Shown here one piece after another: positions 34,574 through 43,297 of a DNA stretch of 64,000 bases (the first letter of the stretch is position 1; each line of letters begins with the position of its first letter). The translations under genes and the position numbers were made by a program. Below the pieces are notes generated by a model that saw nothing but the letters and a program-made list of their open reading frames with translations, was not told the DNA's origin and searched no databases. Source of the DNA: TMP-86 sp039807285 (lineage in GTDB: Bacteria; Pseudomonadota; Gammaproteobacteria; Steroidobacterales; Steroidobacteraceae). The stretch covers positions 62,001 through 126,000 of the forward strand of contig JBGAGK010000012.1 in NCBI GenBank assembly GCA_044226785.1, written 5' to 3'.

Positions 34574-36340
34574 TCAGGCGCCAAACTGCAAGGCGGCCAG
34601 TCTTGCATACAACGGGCTGGTCTCGAGGAGCGAAGCATGATTGCCCACCGCCTCGATGCGCCCATGATCCATCACCACGATACGATCGGCTGACAGCACC
34701 GTGGCCAGTCGATGGGCGATGATCAGCGTGGTTCGCCCCTGCATCAGCACTTCCAGCGCCTCCTGTACCAGTCGCTCGGATTCGGCATCCAGGGAACTCG
34801 TGGCCTCATCGAGCAGCAGGATGGGCGGGTCCTTGAGGATGGCACGGGCGATTGCGATGCGCTGACGCTGTCCCCCCGACAGACGCGCACCACGCTCTCC
34901 CACGAAGGTATCGTACCCCTGCGGCAAGCGGCGCAGGAATTCATCGGCCGCTGCGGCGCGCGCCGCCTGCTCGATCTGCGCGTCGCTGGCTTCGGGCCGG
35001 CCGAAGCGGATGTTGTCGCGCGCACTGGTGCCGAACAGCACCGTGTCCTGCGGTACCAGCGCAATCTGCCGGCGAATGGCCTGCGGATCACAGCGCGCAA
35101 GGTCGGCACCATCGAGCGCGATGACACCCTGTTGCGGATCGAAGAATCGCAGCAACAGCGCGAAAGCCGTGCTTTTGCCTGCACCGGAAGGACCAACCAG
35201 TGCGACCGTCTCACCCGGCTCGATCCGCAGCGAATAATCCGCCAGCGCCGCGGTTTCGGGCCGGGAGGGGTAACGGAAAGTGACCGACTGGAATTCCACG
35301 CGTCCCGTGAGGCGTGGTGGCAGCGCAAGAGGCTGTGCCGGCGCACGCAGCACGGGTTCGGCCGCCAGGAGTTCGGCCAGACGTTCCATGGCGCCCGCCG
35401 CCCGCTGCACCTCTCCCCACATCTCGGTCAGGGAACCGGCCGACATCCCGACGATGCCCGCATACAGCAGGAACTGGCCGAGCTGTCCGCCCGTCATGGT
35501 CCCGGCCAGCACCGCGCGGGCGCCCACCCAGAGCACGAAGGTGATGCCACCGAAGACGAGCACCACCCCGGCGGCCGTGAGCCACGCCCGCATGCGGGTG
35601 CGGCGGACAGCGGCCTCGAAACTGGCCTCCACCGCCTGCGAATATCGCCGGCTCTGCAGATCCTCGAGCGTGAATGCCTGGACGGTCTGGATGGCGTTCA
35701 GGGTCTCATCGGCCAGGCCGCTGGTATCCGCGATGCGATCCTGGGATTCGCGTGACAACCGGCGCACCCGGCGCGCCACCAGGATCAGCGGCACCAGCAC
35801 CAGCGGCATGCCCAGCAGAATCAGCCCCAGAAGTCGTGCGCTCGTCAGGCCCAGCATGACCAGCGCACCGCCCAGGTTGATGGTCGAGCGCAGGGTGATG
35901 GACAGGTTGACACCCGCAATGGCCTGCACCAGCGTAGTGTCGGTAGTCAGGCGCGAGAGGATCTCGCCGGTGCGTGTGACCTCGAAGAACGTGGGGTCGA
36001 GGTGGATGACGCGTCGATAGACCGCACTGCGCATATCCGCCACCACGCGCTCGCCCAGCCAGGTGACGAGATAGTATCGCAAGGCCGCGAACACCCCGTA
36101 CACCACCGCGGCGGCGAGAAAGCCGACGAAATACCGATTGATGGTCGAGGCATCCCGGGCTGCAATACCATGGTCGATCAACTGGCGAAAGGCCATGGGC
36201 AGGGCCAGCATCGCGCCGGATGCGAGCAGCAGCGCCATCAGCGCCGTGATCAGGGTGGCGCGATAGGGCGTCAGGAAGGGCCACAAGGCGCGCAGCGGAC
36301 TCAACGAGCGTGCGCGTGGTCGATCGGAGGTGTCGGACAT
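34574..36340 (-). CDS. ABC exporter, fused membrane and ATPase domains (MsbA/LmrA-like)
   Basis: A 588-residue half-transporter. Six membrane helices occupy residues 20-300 (LITALMALLLASGAMLALPMA, LLGLILLGMPLVLVPLILVA and others). The ATPase part has Walker A LVGPSGAGKSTAFALL, Q-loop ALVPQDTVLFG, signature LSGGQRQRIAIARAIL, Walker B PILLLDEATSSLD and the switch His in LIIAHRLATV. Members export lipids, peptides or drugs as homodimers; the substrate here is not shown. It starts the unit containing the ThiF/rhodanese gene (10 bp) and fbp. Confidence 0.9.
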   Translation of the reverse strand: MSDTSDRPRARSLSPLRALWPFLTPYRATLITALMALLLASGAMLALPMAFRQLIDHGIAARDASTINRYFVGFLAAAVVYGVFAALRYYLVTWLGERVVADMRSAVYRRVIHLDPTFFEVTRTGEILSRLTTDTTLVQAIAGVNLSITLRSTINLGGALVMLGLTSARLLGLILLGMPLVLVPLILVARRVRRLSRESQDRIADTSGLADETLNAIQTVQAFTLEDLQSRRYSQAVEASFEAAVRRTRMRAWLTAAGVVLVFGGITFVLWVGARAVLAGTMTGGQLGQFLLYAGIVGMSAGSLTEMWGEVQRAAGAMERLAELLAAEPVLRAPAQPLALPPRLTGRVEFQSVTFRYPSRPETAALADYSLRIEPGETVALVGPSGAGKSTAFALLLRFFDPQQGVIALDGADLARCDPQAIRRQIALVPQDTVLFGTSARDNIRFGRPEASDAQIEQAARAAAADEFLRRLPQGYDTFVGERGARLSGGQRQRIAIARAILKDPPILLLDEATSSLDAESERLVQEALEVLMQGRTTLIIAHRLATVLSADRIVVMDHGRIEAVGNHASLLETSPLYARLAALQFGA

Positions 36341-36434
36341 GGCCGCATGATCGCATGGCGCACCGGCCCATGGCGGGCCGGTACCGGCTTTTGCGGTATC
36401 ATGCCGGCTTCGCGAAATTCACGCAGGATTCCCG

Positions 36435-38195
36435 ATGAAATCAGTATCCAGGCTTTTGATCCCGGGGTTGCTCGCCAGTGCGCTGCTGGCTGGATGCGGC
36501 CAGTCCGCCAAGGCACCAGCCCCTGCACCGACCACCCCGCCAGCCGCGGCTGCACAAGCCGCCTGGCCAGACATCGCCAACCGTTTCGTCGAGGACTACT
36601 TCAAGGCACAACCCTTTTTCGCGGTGCAGTCGGGCCGGCATGAATTCGATGGTCAGATGCCGGACCTGTCCGCCGCCGGCATCGCGCATGAAGTGGCCCG
36701 CCTGCAGGCGGCGCGCAAGGAACTGGCCGCTTTTGACCCGGCCGGCCTCACGCCCACCCAGCAACTGGAACGCGATGTGCTGCTCAATGTCTCCGATCGC
36801 GACCTGTTCTGGCTTGACCAGGCGAGATGGCCGTTCAGGAATCCCTCCTGGTATCTGGACAAGCTCGACCCCGATGTCTATCTCAGCCGGGACTATGCGC
36901 CGCTGGATCAACGCCTGAAGGGCTTCATCGGGTACTCACGCGCCGTGCCCGGCATCGTGGCGGCGATTCGTGCCAATCTGCAGACCCCGCTCCCCAGGAC
37001 CTATGTCGAATATGGCATCAAGGCCTTTGGCGGCATGGCGGATTTCTACCAGCATGACATTCCGAAGATCTTCGCAAGCGTCAAGGATGCACAGCTGCAG
37101 AAGGACCTGAAGGCTGCCAACGCGGCCGCCATCACGGCCATGCAGGAGCTGACCCGCTGGATGAGCGCCCAGCGCAAGGGCGCCACCGAAGGGTTTGCCA
37201 TCGGTCCGGATTTGTACGCCACCATGCTAGAGGCCACGGAGAGGATCAATATCCCGGTGGCGCAGATCGAAGCCGCGGGGCAGGCGGATCTGGAGCGCAA
37301 CACCGACATGCTGCGCAAGGCCTGCGCGCAATATCTCCCCGGCGGTTCACTTGCGGCCTGCATGGCGAAGATGTCCGCCGACAAGCCCAGGGGTGGAGTC
37401 GTGGAGGCAGCCCGCGAGCAGCTCAAGACCCTGAAGAGCTTCATCGAGCAGCACCAGGTCGTATCCATTCCAAGCCAGGAGGAGGCGAAGGTGGCGCTGG
37501 CGCCGCCGTACAACTCGGCGAACTTCGCGTACATCAATATCCCCGGCCCCTACGATCACGGAGTTGCCTCCATCTACAACATCGCCCCGCCCGACCCGAC
37601 CTGGAGCAAGGCGGTGCAGCAGGACTACATTCCCGGGAAGGACACCCTGCTGATCACCTCGGTGCATGAAGTCTGGCCAGGCCATTTCCTGCAGGGCCTG
37701 CACGCCAATGCCAACCCGTCGAAAATCCTGTCGCTGTGGTGGAGCTACGCCTACGCGGAAGGCTGGGCACATTATTGCGAGGAAATGATGGTCGATGAGG
37801 GCCTGGGTGCCGGCGATCCGGAAGTGCGCATCGCGCAATTGCGGGATGCGCTTCTGCGCGATGTGCGGCTGATTTCTTCCATCGGCATGCACACCCACGG
37901 CATGAGCGTCGCGGATTCGGAAAAGATGTTCCGCGAGCGCGCCTTCCAGGATCTGGGCAATGCGCGCCAGCAGTCGGCCCGCGGAACCTATGATCCCGGC
38001 TACCTGTACTACACGCTGGGCAAGCTGATGATCAAGAAGCTCCGGACCGACTGGCTCGCCGCCCAGAATCCGCCGCATGCCGGCGATGACATTCAGGCCT
38101 GGCGGGCATTCCACGACAAGTTCCTGTCCTACGGCGCTCCGGCAGTGCCGCAGGTCCGGCACGAGATGATGGGGGACTCGGGATCGCTCCTGTAA
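36435..38195 (+). CDS. DUF885 family lipoprotein
   Basis: A 586-residue protein. The N-terminus (VSRLLIPGLLASALLAGCGQ) is a lipoprotein signal with lipobox LAGC, followed by a Pro/Ala linker. The DUF885 domain contains LITSVHEVWPGHFLQGLH, a HExxxGH-like metal motif, and YAEGWAHYCEEMMVDEG with the second Glu and His, then a YTLGKLMIKKLR segment near the end. It is a second, diverged copy of the family found at 2125-3912, here anchored to a membrane. Enzymatic activity and substrate are unknown. Confidence 0.87.
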   Translation: MKSVSRLLIPGLLASALLAGCGQSAKAPAPAPTTPPAAAAQAAWPDIANRFVEDYFKAQPFFAVQSGRHEFDGQMPDLSAAGIAHEVARLQAARKELAAFDPAGLTPTQQLERDVLLNVSDRDLFWLDQARWPFRNPSWYLDKLDPDVYLSRDYAPLDQRLKGFIGYSRAVPGIVAAIRANLQTPLPRTYVEYGIKAFGGMADFYQHDIPKIFASVKDAQLQKDLKAANAAAITAMQELTRWMSAQRKGATEGFAIGPDLYATMLEATERINIPVAQIEAAGQADLERNTDMLRKACAQYLPGGSLAACMAKMSADKPRGGVVEAAREQLKTLKSFIEQHQVVSIPSQEEAKVALAPPYNSANFAYINIPGPYDHGVASIYNIAPPDPTWSKAVQQDYIPGKDTLLITSVHEVWPGHFLQGLHANANPSKILSLWWSYAYAEGWAHYCEEMMVDEGLGAGDPEVRIAQLRDALLRDVRLISSIGMHTHGMSVADSEKMFRERAFQDLGNARQQSARGTYDPGYLYYTLGKLMIKKLRTDWLAAQNPPHAGDDIQAWRAFHDKFLSYGAPAVPQVRHEMMGDSGSLL

Positions 38196-38206
38196 GCGAG
38201 GCTCGT

Positions 38207-38521
38207 TCAAACCCCGAAAAAAAGGAAATCGACGGCGGCGAGAATGGCGGACCTGTCCTTTGACAGGTTGCACACGGGTTCGCGCAAGTCACGGCGGGTC
38301 ATGCTGGCCAGGGCGGGAATCAGGACGACATGCTCGACATCCTGAACCTTCACTCCCGGAGCCAGGTGACCCGGCATGATGCCAAGGCGGGAACGTTCCA
38401 CCAGCGGTGCAACGACATGCTCGCTCGTTCCTGCGGCAATGTCTGACTCCATGATCAACAGGAACGGATAGGCGGCCCGTGCGCGCGCGATGGGGTTGAC
38501 GTACACGTCAAACTGGCTCAT
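38207..38521 (-). CDS. ccdB: CcdB family toxin
   Basis: DNA-gyrase poison of a type II toxin-antitoxin pair. The 104-residue product starts QFDVYVNPIARARAAYPFLL, has the family beta-strand core MESDIAAGTSEHVVAPLV, and ends DRSAILAAVDFLFFGV. F-plasmid CcdB ends in the similar G-W-I gyrase-contact tail; here the last residues are FGV, so the critical Trp is absent and replaced by Phe. Its start overlaps ccdA by 14 bp, as in canonical ccdAB. The position on a chromosome suggests a stable, possibly domesticated, module. Confidence 0.88.
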   Translation of the reverse strand: MSQFDVYVNPIARARAAYPFLLIMESDIAAGTSEHVVAPLVERSRLGIMPGHLAPGVKVQDVEHVVLIPALASMTRRDLREPVCNLSKDRSAILAAVDFLFFGV

Positions 38522-38780
38522 CGGGCTTCTCGTAATGTGCCCGTACGAAATCCGCAAACGACCCGGCATTCCGGGTGTACTCATCGATGGCTTTCCGGTC
38601 CTGCTCCAGTTCCCGGCGCAGCAGCGTAGTGCGATGTGCCGCATAAGCTTCGGCAAGAGATTGCTCGGCCACGCGCGACACATTGATGCCGGCCTGCCGC
38701 GCCTTGGCGTACAGATCCGAATTCAGCGTCAGGCTGACCGTGGACCGTCGGGCACCGGGATTGAACAGAGGGTGCTTCAC
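38508..38780 (-). CDS. ccdA: CcdA family antitoxin
   Basis: A 90-residue antitoxin from a GTG at 38780. The N-terminal ribbon-helix-helix (STVSLTLNSDLYAKARQAG, then NVSRVAEQSLAEAYA) binds the operator, and the C-terminal helical tail (EQDRKAIDEYTRNAGSFADF) should neutralise CcdB. The longer frame reaches ATGs at 38798 and 38807, but these lie inside the predicted -10 box, which makes the GTG more likely. With the transcription start predicted near 38781, the mRNA would be leaderless or nearly so. Confidence 0.85.
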   Translation of the reverse strand: MKHPLFNPGARRSTVSLTLNSDLYAKARQAGINVSRVAEQSLAEAYAAHRTTLLRRELEQDRKAIDEYTRNAGSFADFVRAHYEKPDEPV

Positions 38781-38816
38781 ACGTGTATTTATACACATGT
38801 AAGACATCGGTGTAAA
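38779..38816 (-). promoter_or_regulatory. ccdAB promoter and palindromic operator
   Basis: On the minus strand, TTTACA (38816-38811) and TATAAA (38793-38788) are spaced by exactly 17 bp. An inverted repeat, ACACGTGTAT-TT-ATACACATGT (38779-38800, one mismatch), covers the -10 box and the ccdA start. Its placement suits autorepression by the CcdA-CcdB complex. Confidence 0.7.
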
Positions 38817-38825
38817 TCACCTGCT

Positions 38826-39620
38826 TCACCCGGTTTCGGGGAGGCGGTCGCTGAGCAGCCCCGCGTCCGCCCAGTTTGCGAGCAGCGTCGCCGCCATCAT
38901 CGGCACCTGTTCCCGGAGCAGCAACCGCTCGAGTTGCTCGCAGACCTCACCGAAGCTGGCGCCGTCCATGGCCCAGGCGAGTGCGGTAGCCTCGGCGCCG
39001 TCGATGCTGCGAAAGCGGTTCTGGAATTCCTGGCGCCACAGCAGCCAGGTTCGATGCGAAGGTGACCTGGCCGGTGAGGGTGCGGGCGCTTCCGGCGCGG
39101 CATCCAGCGCCTTCCAGATTTCCACCGCATTCCAGGCAAGACTCAGCGTTCGCAGCGAGGGATGGAAGGCGAAACGCAGCGAGCCCCAGTCCTGCGGCGC
39201 GGTGCGCGCAAGGTCCTCGCGCGAGAGCACCGGTGCATCCGCCGCATCGAAACATTCGCCCAAAGTCCATTCGAATCGCGCGAGTTCCGACAGGACGGGC
39301 TGGTCGGAGAAGGGCGGTGTCCGGGAAAGATACTCCCCGATCTGCGCGCCGAACCAACGGATGGACCGGTTGCTGGAAGGATGCGCTGCGATGAAACCCG
39401 CTGCGCACTCCTCGAAAGCCTCATCGCCCAGCGCCAGCCGCAGTTTTGGATAGGTGTCCCTCAGGGCCTCGGCGAGACGTGCGCGGTAGGCATTGCTGTA
39501 GATGGAGAGCCGCTCGGCCGGCGCCAGCGGCGCCCGGTCCGCGATCAATGGGCACAACGATTCCCCGTTGCCCAGCACATCGCTCTGGAACCGCTCCTGC
39601 AGTCCGCGCAGGGACATCAC
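38826..39620 (-). CDS. bufC: BufC/HvfC-like partner protein (DUF2063 family)
   Basis: A 264-residue protein of the family that accompanies MNIO (DUF692) enzymes. The N-terminal helical part (RLSIYSNAYRARLAEALRDTYPKLRLALGDEAF, containing the conserved YxNxYxxRL pattern) matches the DUF2063 domain, thought to present the precursor peptide. The C-terminal half is less conserved. It overlaps bufB by 4 bp, so the two are co-translated. In known bufferin systems the pair installs thio-oxazole-type modifications on cysteines of BufA. Confidence 0.85.
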   Translation of the reverse strand: MMSLRGLQERFQSDVLGNGESLCPLIADRAPLAPAERLSIYSNAYRARLAEALRDTYPKLRLALGDEAFEECAAGFIAAHPSSNRSIRWFGAQIGEYLSRTPPFSDQPVLSELARFEWTLGECFDAADAPVLSREDLARTAPQDWGSLRFAFHPSLRTLSLAWNAVEIWKALDAAPEAPAPSPARSPSHRTWLLWRQEFQNRFRSIDGAEATALAWAMDGASFGEVCEQLERLLLREQVPMMAATLLANWADAGLLSDRLPETG

Positions 39621-40441
39621 GCCACCCGGGACAATGCCGCGCCGGCCACGCGACGCGCCATGTCGAGCTCATCGACCAACTCGGCCAGCGGAGGGATGTT
39701 GTCGTCCCGCTCGATCATCGCCGGCACCGCGCCGAACAATTGCACGGCCTCCCCATACAATTGCCATACCTCCTCGCAGATGGGCTGATCGTGGGTGTCG
39801 ATGAGGTGATTGCCGTTGTCGCTGTGACCGGCCAGGTGGATCTGGCGGATGCGCGAACTGGGTAGTGCCCGCAGGTAGTCCAGCGGATCGAAGCCGTGGT
39901 TGACGCTGCTGACGTACACATTGTTGACATCCAGCAGGATGTTGCAGTCCGCCTGCTCGGCCACCGCGCGCAGGAACTCCCACTCGGTCAGGCTGGATTC
40001 ACGGTACTCGAGGTAACTGGACACGTTTTCCATCAGGATCTGCCGGCCCAGCGCATCCTGGACTTGCCTTACGTGAGCACACACCAGGCGCAAGGCTTCT
40101 TCGGTGTACGGCAAAGGCATCAAGTCATGCAGGTTGATGCCATCGATGCCCGTCCAGCACAGATGGTCCGAAATCCATGCCGGCTGGAAGCGGTCGGCCA
40201 GTTGCCGCACCTGAGCCAGATACTCCCGGTCAGGCGGATCGATGCTGCCGATGGACAGCGACACTCCGTGCAGCACCAGATCGAAGCGCTCGCGAATGCG
40301 CTCCAGGAATCGCAGGGGCTGACCCCCGGGTACCAGGTAGTTTTCGGTGATGGCCTCCAGCCAGTCCACCCGCGGCGCCGAGTCGAGCAGCGCCTGGTAA
40401 TGGTCGCTGCGAAGCCCCAGACCAAACCCGCTGATGCTCAT
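39617..40441 (-). CDS. bufB: BufB-type multinuclear non-haem iron oxygenase (MNIO, DUF692)
   Basis: A 274-residue TIM-barrel oxidase that modifies ribosomally made peptides. MNIO landmarks: GFGLGLRSDHYQALLD at the start, WLEAITENYL, VLHGVSLSIGS, WISDHLCW, ILMENVSSYLEYRESSLTEWEFL, NILLDVNNVYVSSVNHGFDP and QIHLAGHSD, which provide the His, Asp and Glu iron ligands. It lies 32 bp after bufA and overlaps bufC, forming the canonical bufABC order. The modified product would be a copper-binding bufferin. Confidence 0.92.
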   Translation of the reverse strand: MSISGFGLGLRSDHYQALLDSAPRVDWLEAITENYLVPGGQPLRFLERIRERFDLVLHGVSLSIGSIDPPDREYLAQVRQLADRFQPAWISDHLCWTGIDGINLHDLMPLPYTEEALRLVCAHVRQVQDALGRQILMENVSSYLEYRESSLTEWEFLRAVAEQADCNILLDVNNVYVSSVNHGFDPLDYLRALPSSRIRQIHLAGHSDNGNHLIDTHDQPICEEVWQLYGEAVQLFGAVPAMIERDDNIPPLAELVDELDMARRVAGAALSRVA

Positions 40442-40473
40442 GCGTGCCTGCCAGGATCAGGAACGGAGAGTCT

Positions 40474-40758
40474 TCAGGGACGGTCGGACTTCACGCCGGT
40501 ATCCGGCTTTTCTTCCTTCACCCTGGCTTGTGCCTGCGCACATTCCTCCCGGGTCAGGGAGATCCAGCCCTGTCCCTTGCAGGCGTTCTGTCCCGCGCAT
40601 GAGTTCTTTGCGGTGGAACACTCGGAAGTGCCCTTGCAGGCGTTCACGCCCGCGCAGTGGACCTTGGCGGAGTCAGCCGCCGTGGCCGCCAGAGGCAGTC
40701 CCGAGGCAAGGATCAGCGCTGCGGCGGCGGCGAGGGTGGAGCCGTTGATCTTGTTCAT
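40474..40758 (-). CDS. bufA: Bufferin precursor peptide (BufA, DUF2282-like)
   Basis: A 94-residue exported peptide. Signal peptide is NGSTLAAAAALILASGLPLAATA. The mature part has six cysteines (residues 35, 41, 47, 54, 60, 73) in HCAGVNACKG, SECSTA, NSCAGQNACKGQGW and REEC, the spacing typical of the KGQGW-type bufferins modified by BufB/BufC and used to sequester copper in the periplasm. The C-terminus is Lys/Glu-rich. It is the first gene of the bufABC operon; no regulator or sigma-factor gene is adjacent. Confidence 0.88.
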   Translation of the reverse strand: MNKINGSTLAAAAALILASGLPLAATAADSAKVHCAGVNACKGTSECSTAKNSCAGQNACKGQGWISLTREECAQAQARVKEEKPDTGVKSDRP

Positions 40759-40859
40759 GGGTTCAATGGACCTCCAGTGTCGGAAGATAAGGACCCGGCG
40801 CAGGTGCCGGATATTTCATGAAGCCTTGAAGACGATGATACTGCGGTAGTATCCGTCAA

Positions 40860-41342
40860 ATGAAGTGTCGCGGCTTGCCATCGATTGCCATCTGGAGCCT
40901 GATTTGCAACCTGTCCTGGCAAGTCACGGCGGGTGCAGGCGATCTTCCCGCAGGGCTGACTCGTTGTGCGGACGAGCGGAATGACGATGTCCGGCTTCGC
41001 TGTTTCGATCACGAGATTTCGGTGTGGCGCGCTGAAGCCGCTTCTGCGGGGCAGGAGCGAAAAGCGGAGCCAGCCGGAGAACCGTTCCCACTGCGAAGGG
41101 AAGGTTCAGAAAAGCCGGCTCCCGCTCCAACAGTCCAGGCACATTTGACGGGCGTTTCGACCCTGGCCGATGACAGGTTGTCGTTTCAGCTCGACAATGG
41201 CCAGGTCTGGGTACAAAACGAATCCAGGAGCGGGTTTCCCTCTGCCGTGGGTGACCCGGTTACCATAAAGAAAGGTGCGCTGGGCTCGATCTGGCTGATG
41301 ACCGGCAAGCGCTGGGGCACACGCGTACGCCGCGTACGCTAG
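40860..41342 (+). CDS. Secreted protein of unknown function
   Basis: A 160-residue product with a hydrophobic N-terminus (LPSIAIWSLICNLSWQVTAG) resembling a signal peptide. A short motif, CADERNDDVRLRCFDHEIS, follows the pattern C-x-D-R-L-x-C-Y/F-D found after the signal peptide of several uncharacterised envelope proteins. After a Pro/Glu-rich linker comes a small beta domain (LSFQLDNGQVWVQNE, VTIKKGALGSIWLM). It might bind a ligand or partner in the periplasm; nothing more specific can be said. It converges on the TPR-sulfotransferase gene with 4-bp overlap. Confidence 0.7.
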   Translation: MKCRGLPSIAIWSLICNLSWQVTAGAGDLPAGLTRCADERNDDVRLRCFDHEISVWRAEAASAGQERKAEPAGEPFPLRREGSEKPAPAPTVQAHLTGVSTLADDRLSFQLDNGQVWVQNESRSGFPSAVGDPVTIKKGALGSIWLMTGKRWGTRVRRVR

Positions 41343-43231
41343 TCGTCGGCACGCGGCCCGAGCGCGTCTTTCAAGGGGCCCAGCCACTCTGCGTAGTGTT
41401 TCCACTGATCCACCCCCTCCCGGTAGATCGGCTGTCGAACCTGCTCGGAACTGACGGTACGCACCCTGCGCGCCGAGCGGTGAAATTCGAGGCAGGCGGG
41501 TTCGAATTCCAGTCCACAGAATTCGAGGATTCGCCGCACATTCGATTCAAGATCGGCAACCACGGACTCGTATTGGATGTGAAGCACTTTCCCCGGGAGC
41601 ACATGGTCCCAGTGGTCCATGAGATCCCGATACAAGCCATAGAACTCGCCCACTTCCCTGAGGTCGTAGCTGAACTCCTGTCCGGCGGCGAACAGGTGCT
41701 TGAAGTTGCCAAAGCAGCAGGCCATTGCGCCTCGCCGCGCATCGATGATCCGCGCATTGGGCAGGATCATGTGGATGAAACCGATTTCGCGGAAGTTGTT
41801 GGGCAGTTTGTCGATGAAAAACGGGGCACCGCGCCGGTGGATCCGGGTTTCTTCCAGATACATCTCGCCCAGTTCCCGGAGCTGGGCGCGTTCAAGGAGG
41901 GGGAGATTGGCTGGATATCCCGGTCGCGATGTTCCCTGCCGTGCACGATACAGGTTTGCCAGGCGGGGGATATCCGGAAGTTCGAGAGTGCCGTCCACTC
42001 TGGAGTGCGATGCGAGGATCTGCTCGAGCAGCGTCGAACCGGAGCGCGGCATGCCGACGATGAAGATCGGATCCGGCTTTGGACAGCCCCAGGCGCTGCG
42101 CTGGGCGAAGAAACTTCGCGTACAGATCGATGCCATGTCCAGCATCTGCTGCCGGGACTTTGCGGGATCGTAGCGAAGTTCGGAACGTTTCAACGCGTTG
42201 CCACGTCGATAGCATTCAAATGATTCCACATACTCGTGCTGGTCCTCCAGCGCCTTGCCGAGTGCAAAGCAGAGCGAGTAACGGTCCTGGGTATTCGATG
42301 TTCCCGATCCTTCAGCCCGACGCATCAACTCGATATCGGTCGGACTGAATCGGTAGGTCTTCAGGCTTGCAAGACCCCAACTGGCCCTGGCAAAACCTGC
42401 AGGTGACAGTCCGGCGACAATCCGGAACTGTTGTATGGATTCCTCGATATCACCACTGGTGCGCAGCAGATAGGCCATCATGATGCGCACCTCAGCATTG
42501 GATGGATCCTCTTCAAGGAACTTGCGGTAGACAGCCAGAGCTTCGTCGATCAGTCCGGCGCCATCGCAGCATTGGGCGTACAGGCGGCGGTAATTCAGGT
42601 TCGATCGATCTGCTGCCAGCAGCGTGCGAGCCTCGGCCAAGGCAGAGGCAAACCGGCGACGCTGCAGCAGCACAGTAGCGAATTCAAAGCGGGCATCCAG
42701 ATCGAGCGGGTCCATGCGGACCACATTCTCCAGCAGCATCTCTGCGTCATCGAGCACGTGCATCCTGACGGCAACCTGCGAAAGTACCCGCATGGCGGCG
42801 GGGTGAGGGCCACTCTTCTGCAGGAACTGGCGGATCAATGATTCGGCCTCATCCAGCCTTCCGTCGTTGAGATGGCTCGAAGCATTGACCACTGCAGGCG
42901 GGAGCCTCGCCAGCCGCTGCAGAGCCAGGACGGCGGCCTCTGATTGGGAGGGAAGCCTCATCCGGGCTGCAAGATCCTGGATGGCGCGCCAGGATTCCTC
43001 CAGGGTGTCGTTGTGATACACCGCCTTCTGGAAGGCATCCAGTGCTTCGGCGGACCGGCCGAGCTGGTGCAGGCAATGACCGCGTTCTTCGTGAACCCGG
43101 GCATTTACCGGGTGTTGTCCTGCAAGATCGCCGAGGATCCCCAGAGCATCAGCGCATCGGCCCGCCTTGCGCAGATCCCTGGCAGCCTGAAGCCGTATTG
43201 CAGGAGATCCGGATTCATCAGGGTCGGACAA
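41339..43231 (-). CDS. TPR-repeat protein with C-terminal sulfotransferase domain
   Basis: A 630-residue protein from a TTG at 43231. That start is chosen because GGAGAG lies 5 bp upstream; the longer frame to an ATG at 43282 runs through a strong terminator. Residues 1-370 contain TPR-like helix pairs (AIRLQAARDLRKAGRCADALGIL, ARVHEERGHCLHQLGRSAEAL). The sulfotransferase domain begins PIFIVGMPRSGSTLLEQILASH, a PAPS-binding P-loop, with RIIDARRGAMACCFGNF and HWDHVLPGKVLHIQYE as later motifs. It probably sulfates a protein or glycan target. It lies downstream of the TonB receptor. Confidence 0.85.
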   Translation of the reverse strand: MSDPDESGSPAIRLQAARDLRKAGRCADALGILGDLAGQHPVNARVHEERGHCLHQLGRSAEALDAFQKAVYHNDTLEESWRAIQDLAARMRLPSQSEAAVLALQRLARLPPAVVNASSHLNDGRLDEAESLIRQFLQKSGPHPAAMRVLSQVAVRMHVLDDAEMLLENVVRMDPLDLDARFEFATVLLQRRRFASALAEARTLLAADRSNLNYRRLYAQCCDGAGLIDEALAVYRKFLEEDPSNAEVRIMMAYLLRTSGDIEESIQQFRIVAGLSPAGFARASWGLASLKTYRFSPTDIELMRRAEGSGTSNTQDRYSLCFALGKALEDQHEYVESFECYRRGNALKRSELRYDPAKSRQQMLDMASICTRSFFAQRSAWGCPKPDPIFIVGMPRSGSTLLEQILASHSRVDGTLELPDIPRLANLYRARQGTSRPGYPANLPLLERAQLRELGEMYLEETRIHRRGAPFFIDKLPNNFREIGFIHMILPNARIIDARRGAMACCFGNFKHLFAAGQEFSYDLREVGEFYGLYRDLMDHWDHVLPGKVLHIQYESVVADLESNVRRILEFCGLEFEPACLEFHRSARRVRTVSSEQVRQPIYREGVDQWKHYAEWLGPLKDALGPRADD

Positions 43232-43241
43232 GAAACTCTCC

Positions 43242-43270
43242 AAAAAAAAAGCGGGCCCTGAGGCCCGCTT
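43242..43270 (-). terminator. Rho-independent terminator after the TonB receptor
   Basis: On the minus strand AAGCGGGCCTCAGGGCCCGC forms a GC-rich hairpin followed by nine T residues. It sits 28 bp after the receptor stop and overlaps the extended frame of the downstream TPR gene, supporting the later TTG start. Confidence 0.9.
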
Positions 43271-43297
43271 CAAGAAGGTCAACTCTTCAGCCGGGTC

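Noticed and set aside
38207..38683. Longer version of ccdB starting at 38683
   Set aside because: The extra 54 residues are read through the ccdA gene on the same strand and have no similarity to CcdB; the family start (QFDVYVNP) fits the ATG at 38521.
43232..43282. Extended start (ATG 43282) for the TPR-sulfotransferase
   Set aside because: The extra codons pass through the terminator hairpin and its T-run, and a ribosome binding site lies just before TTG 43231.
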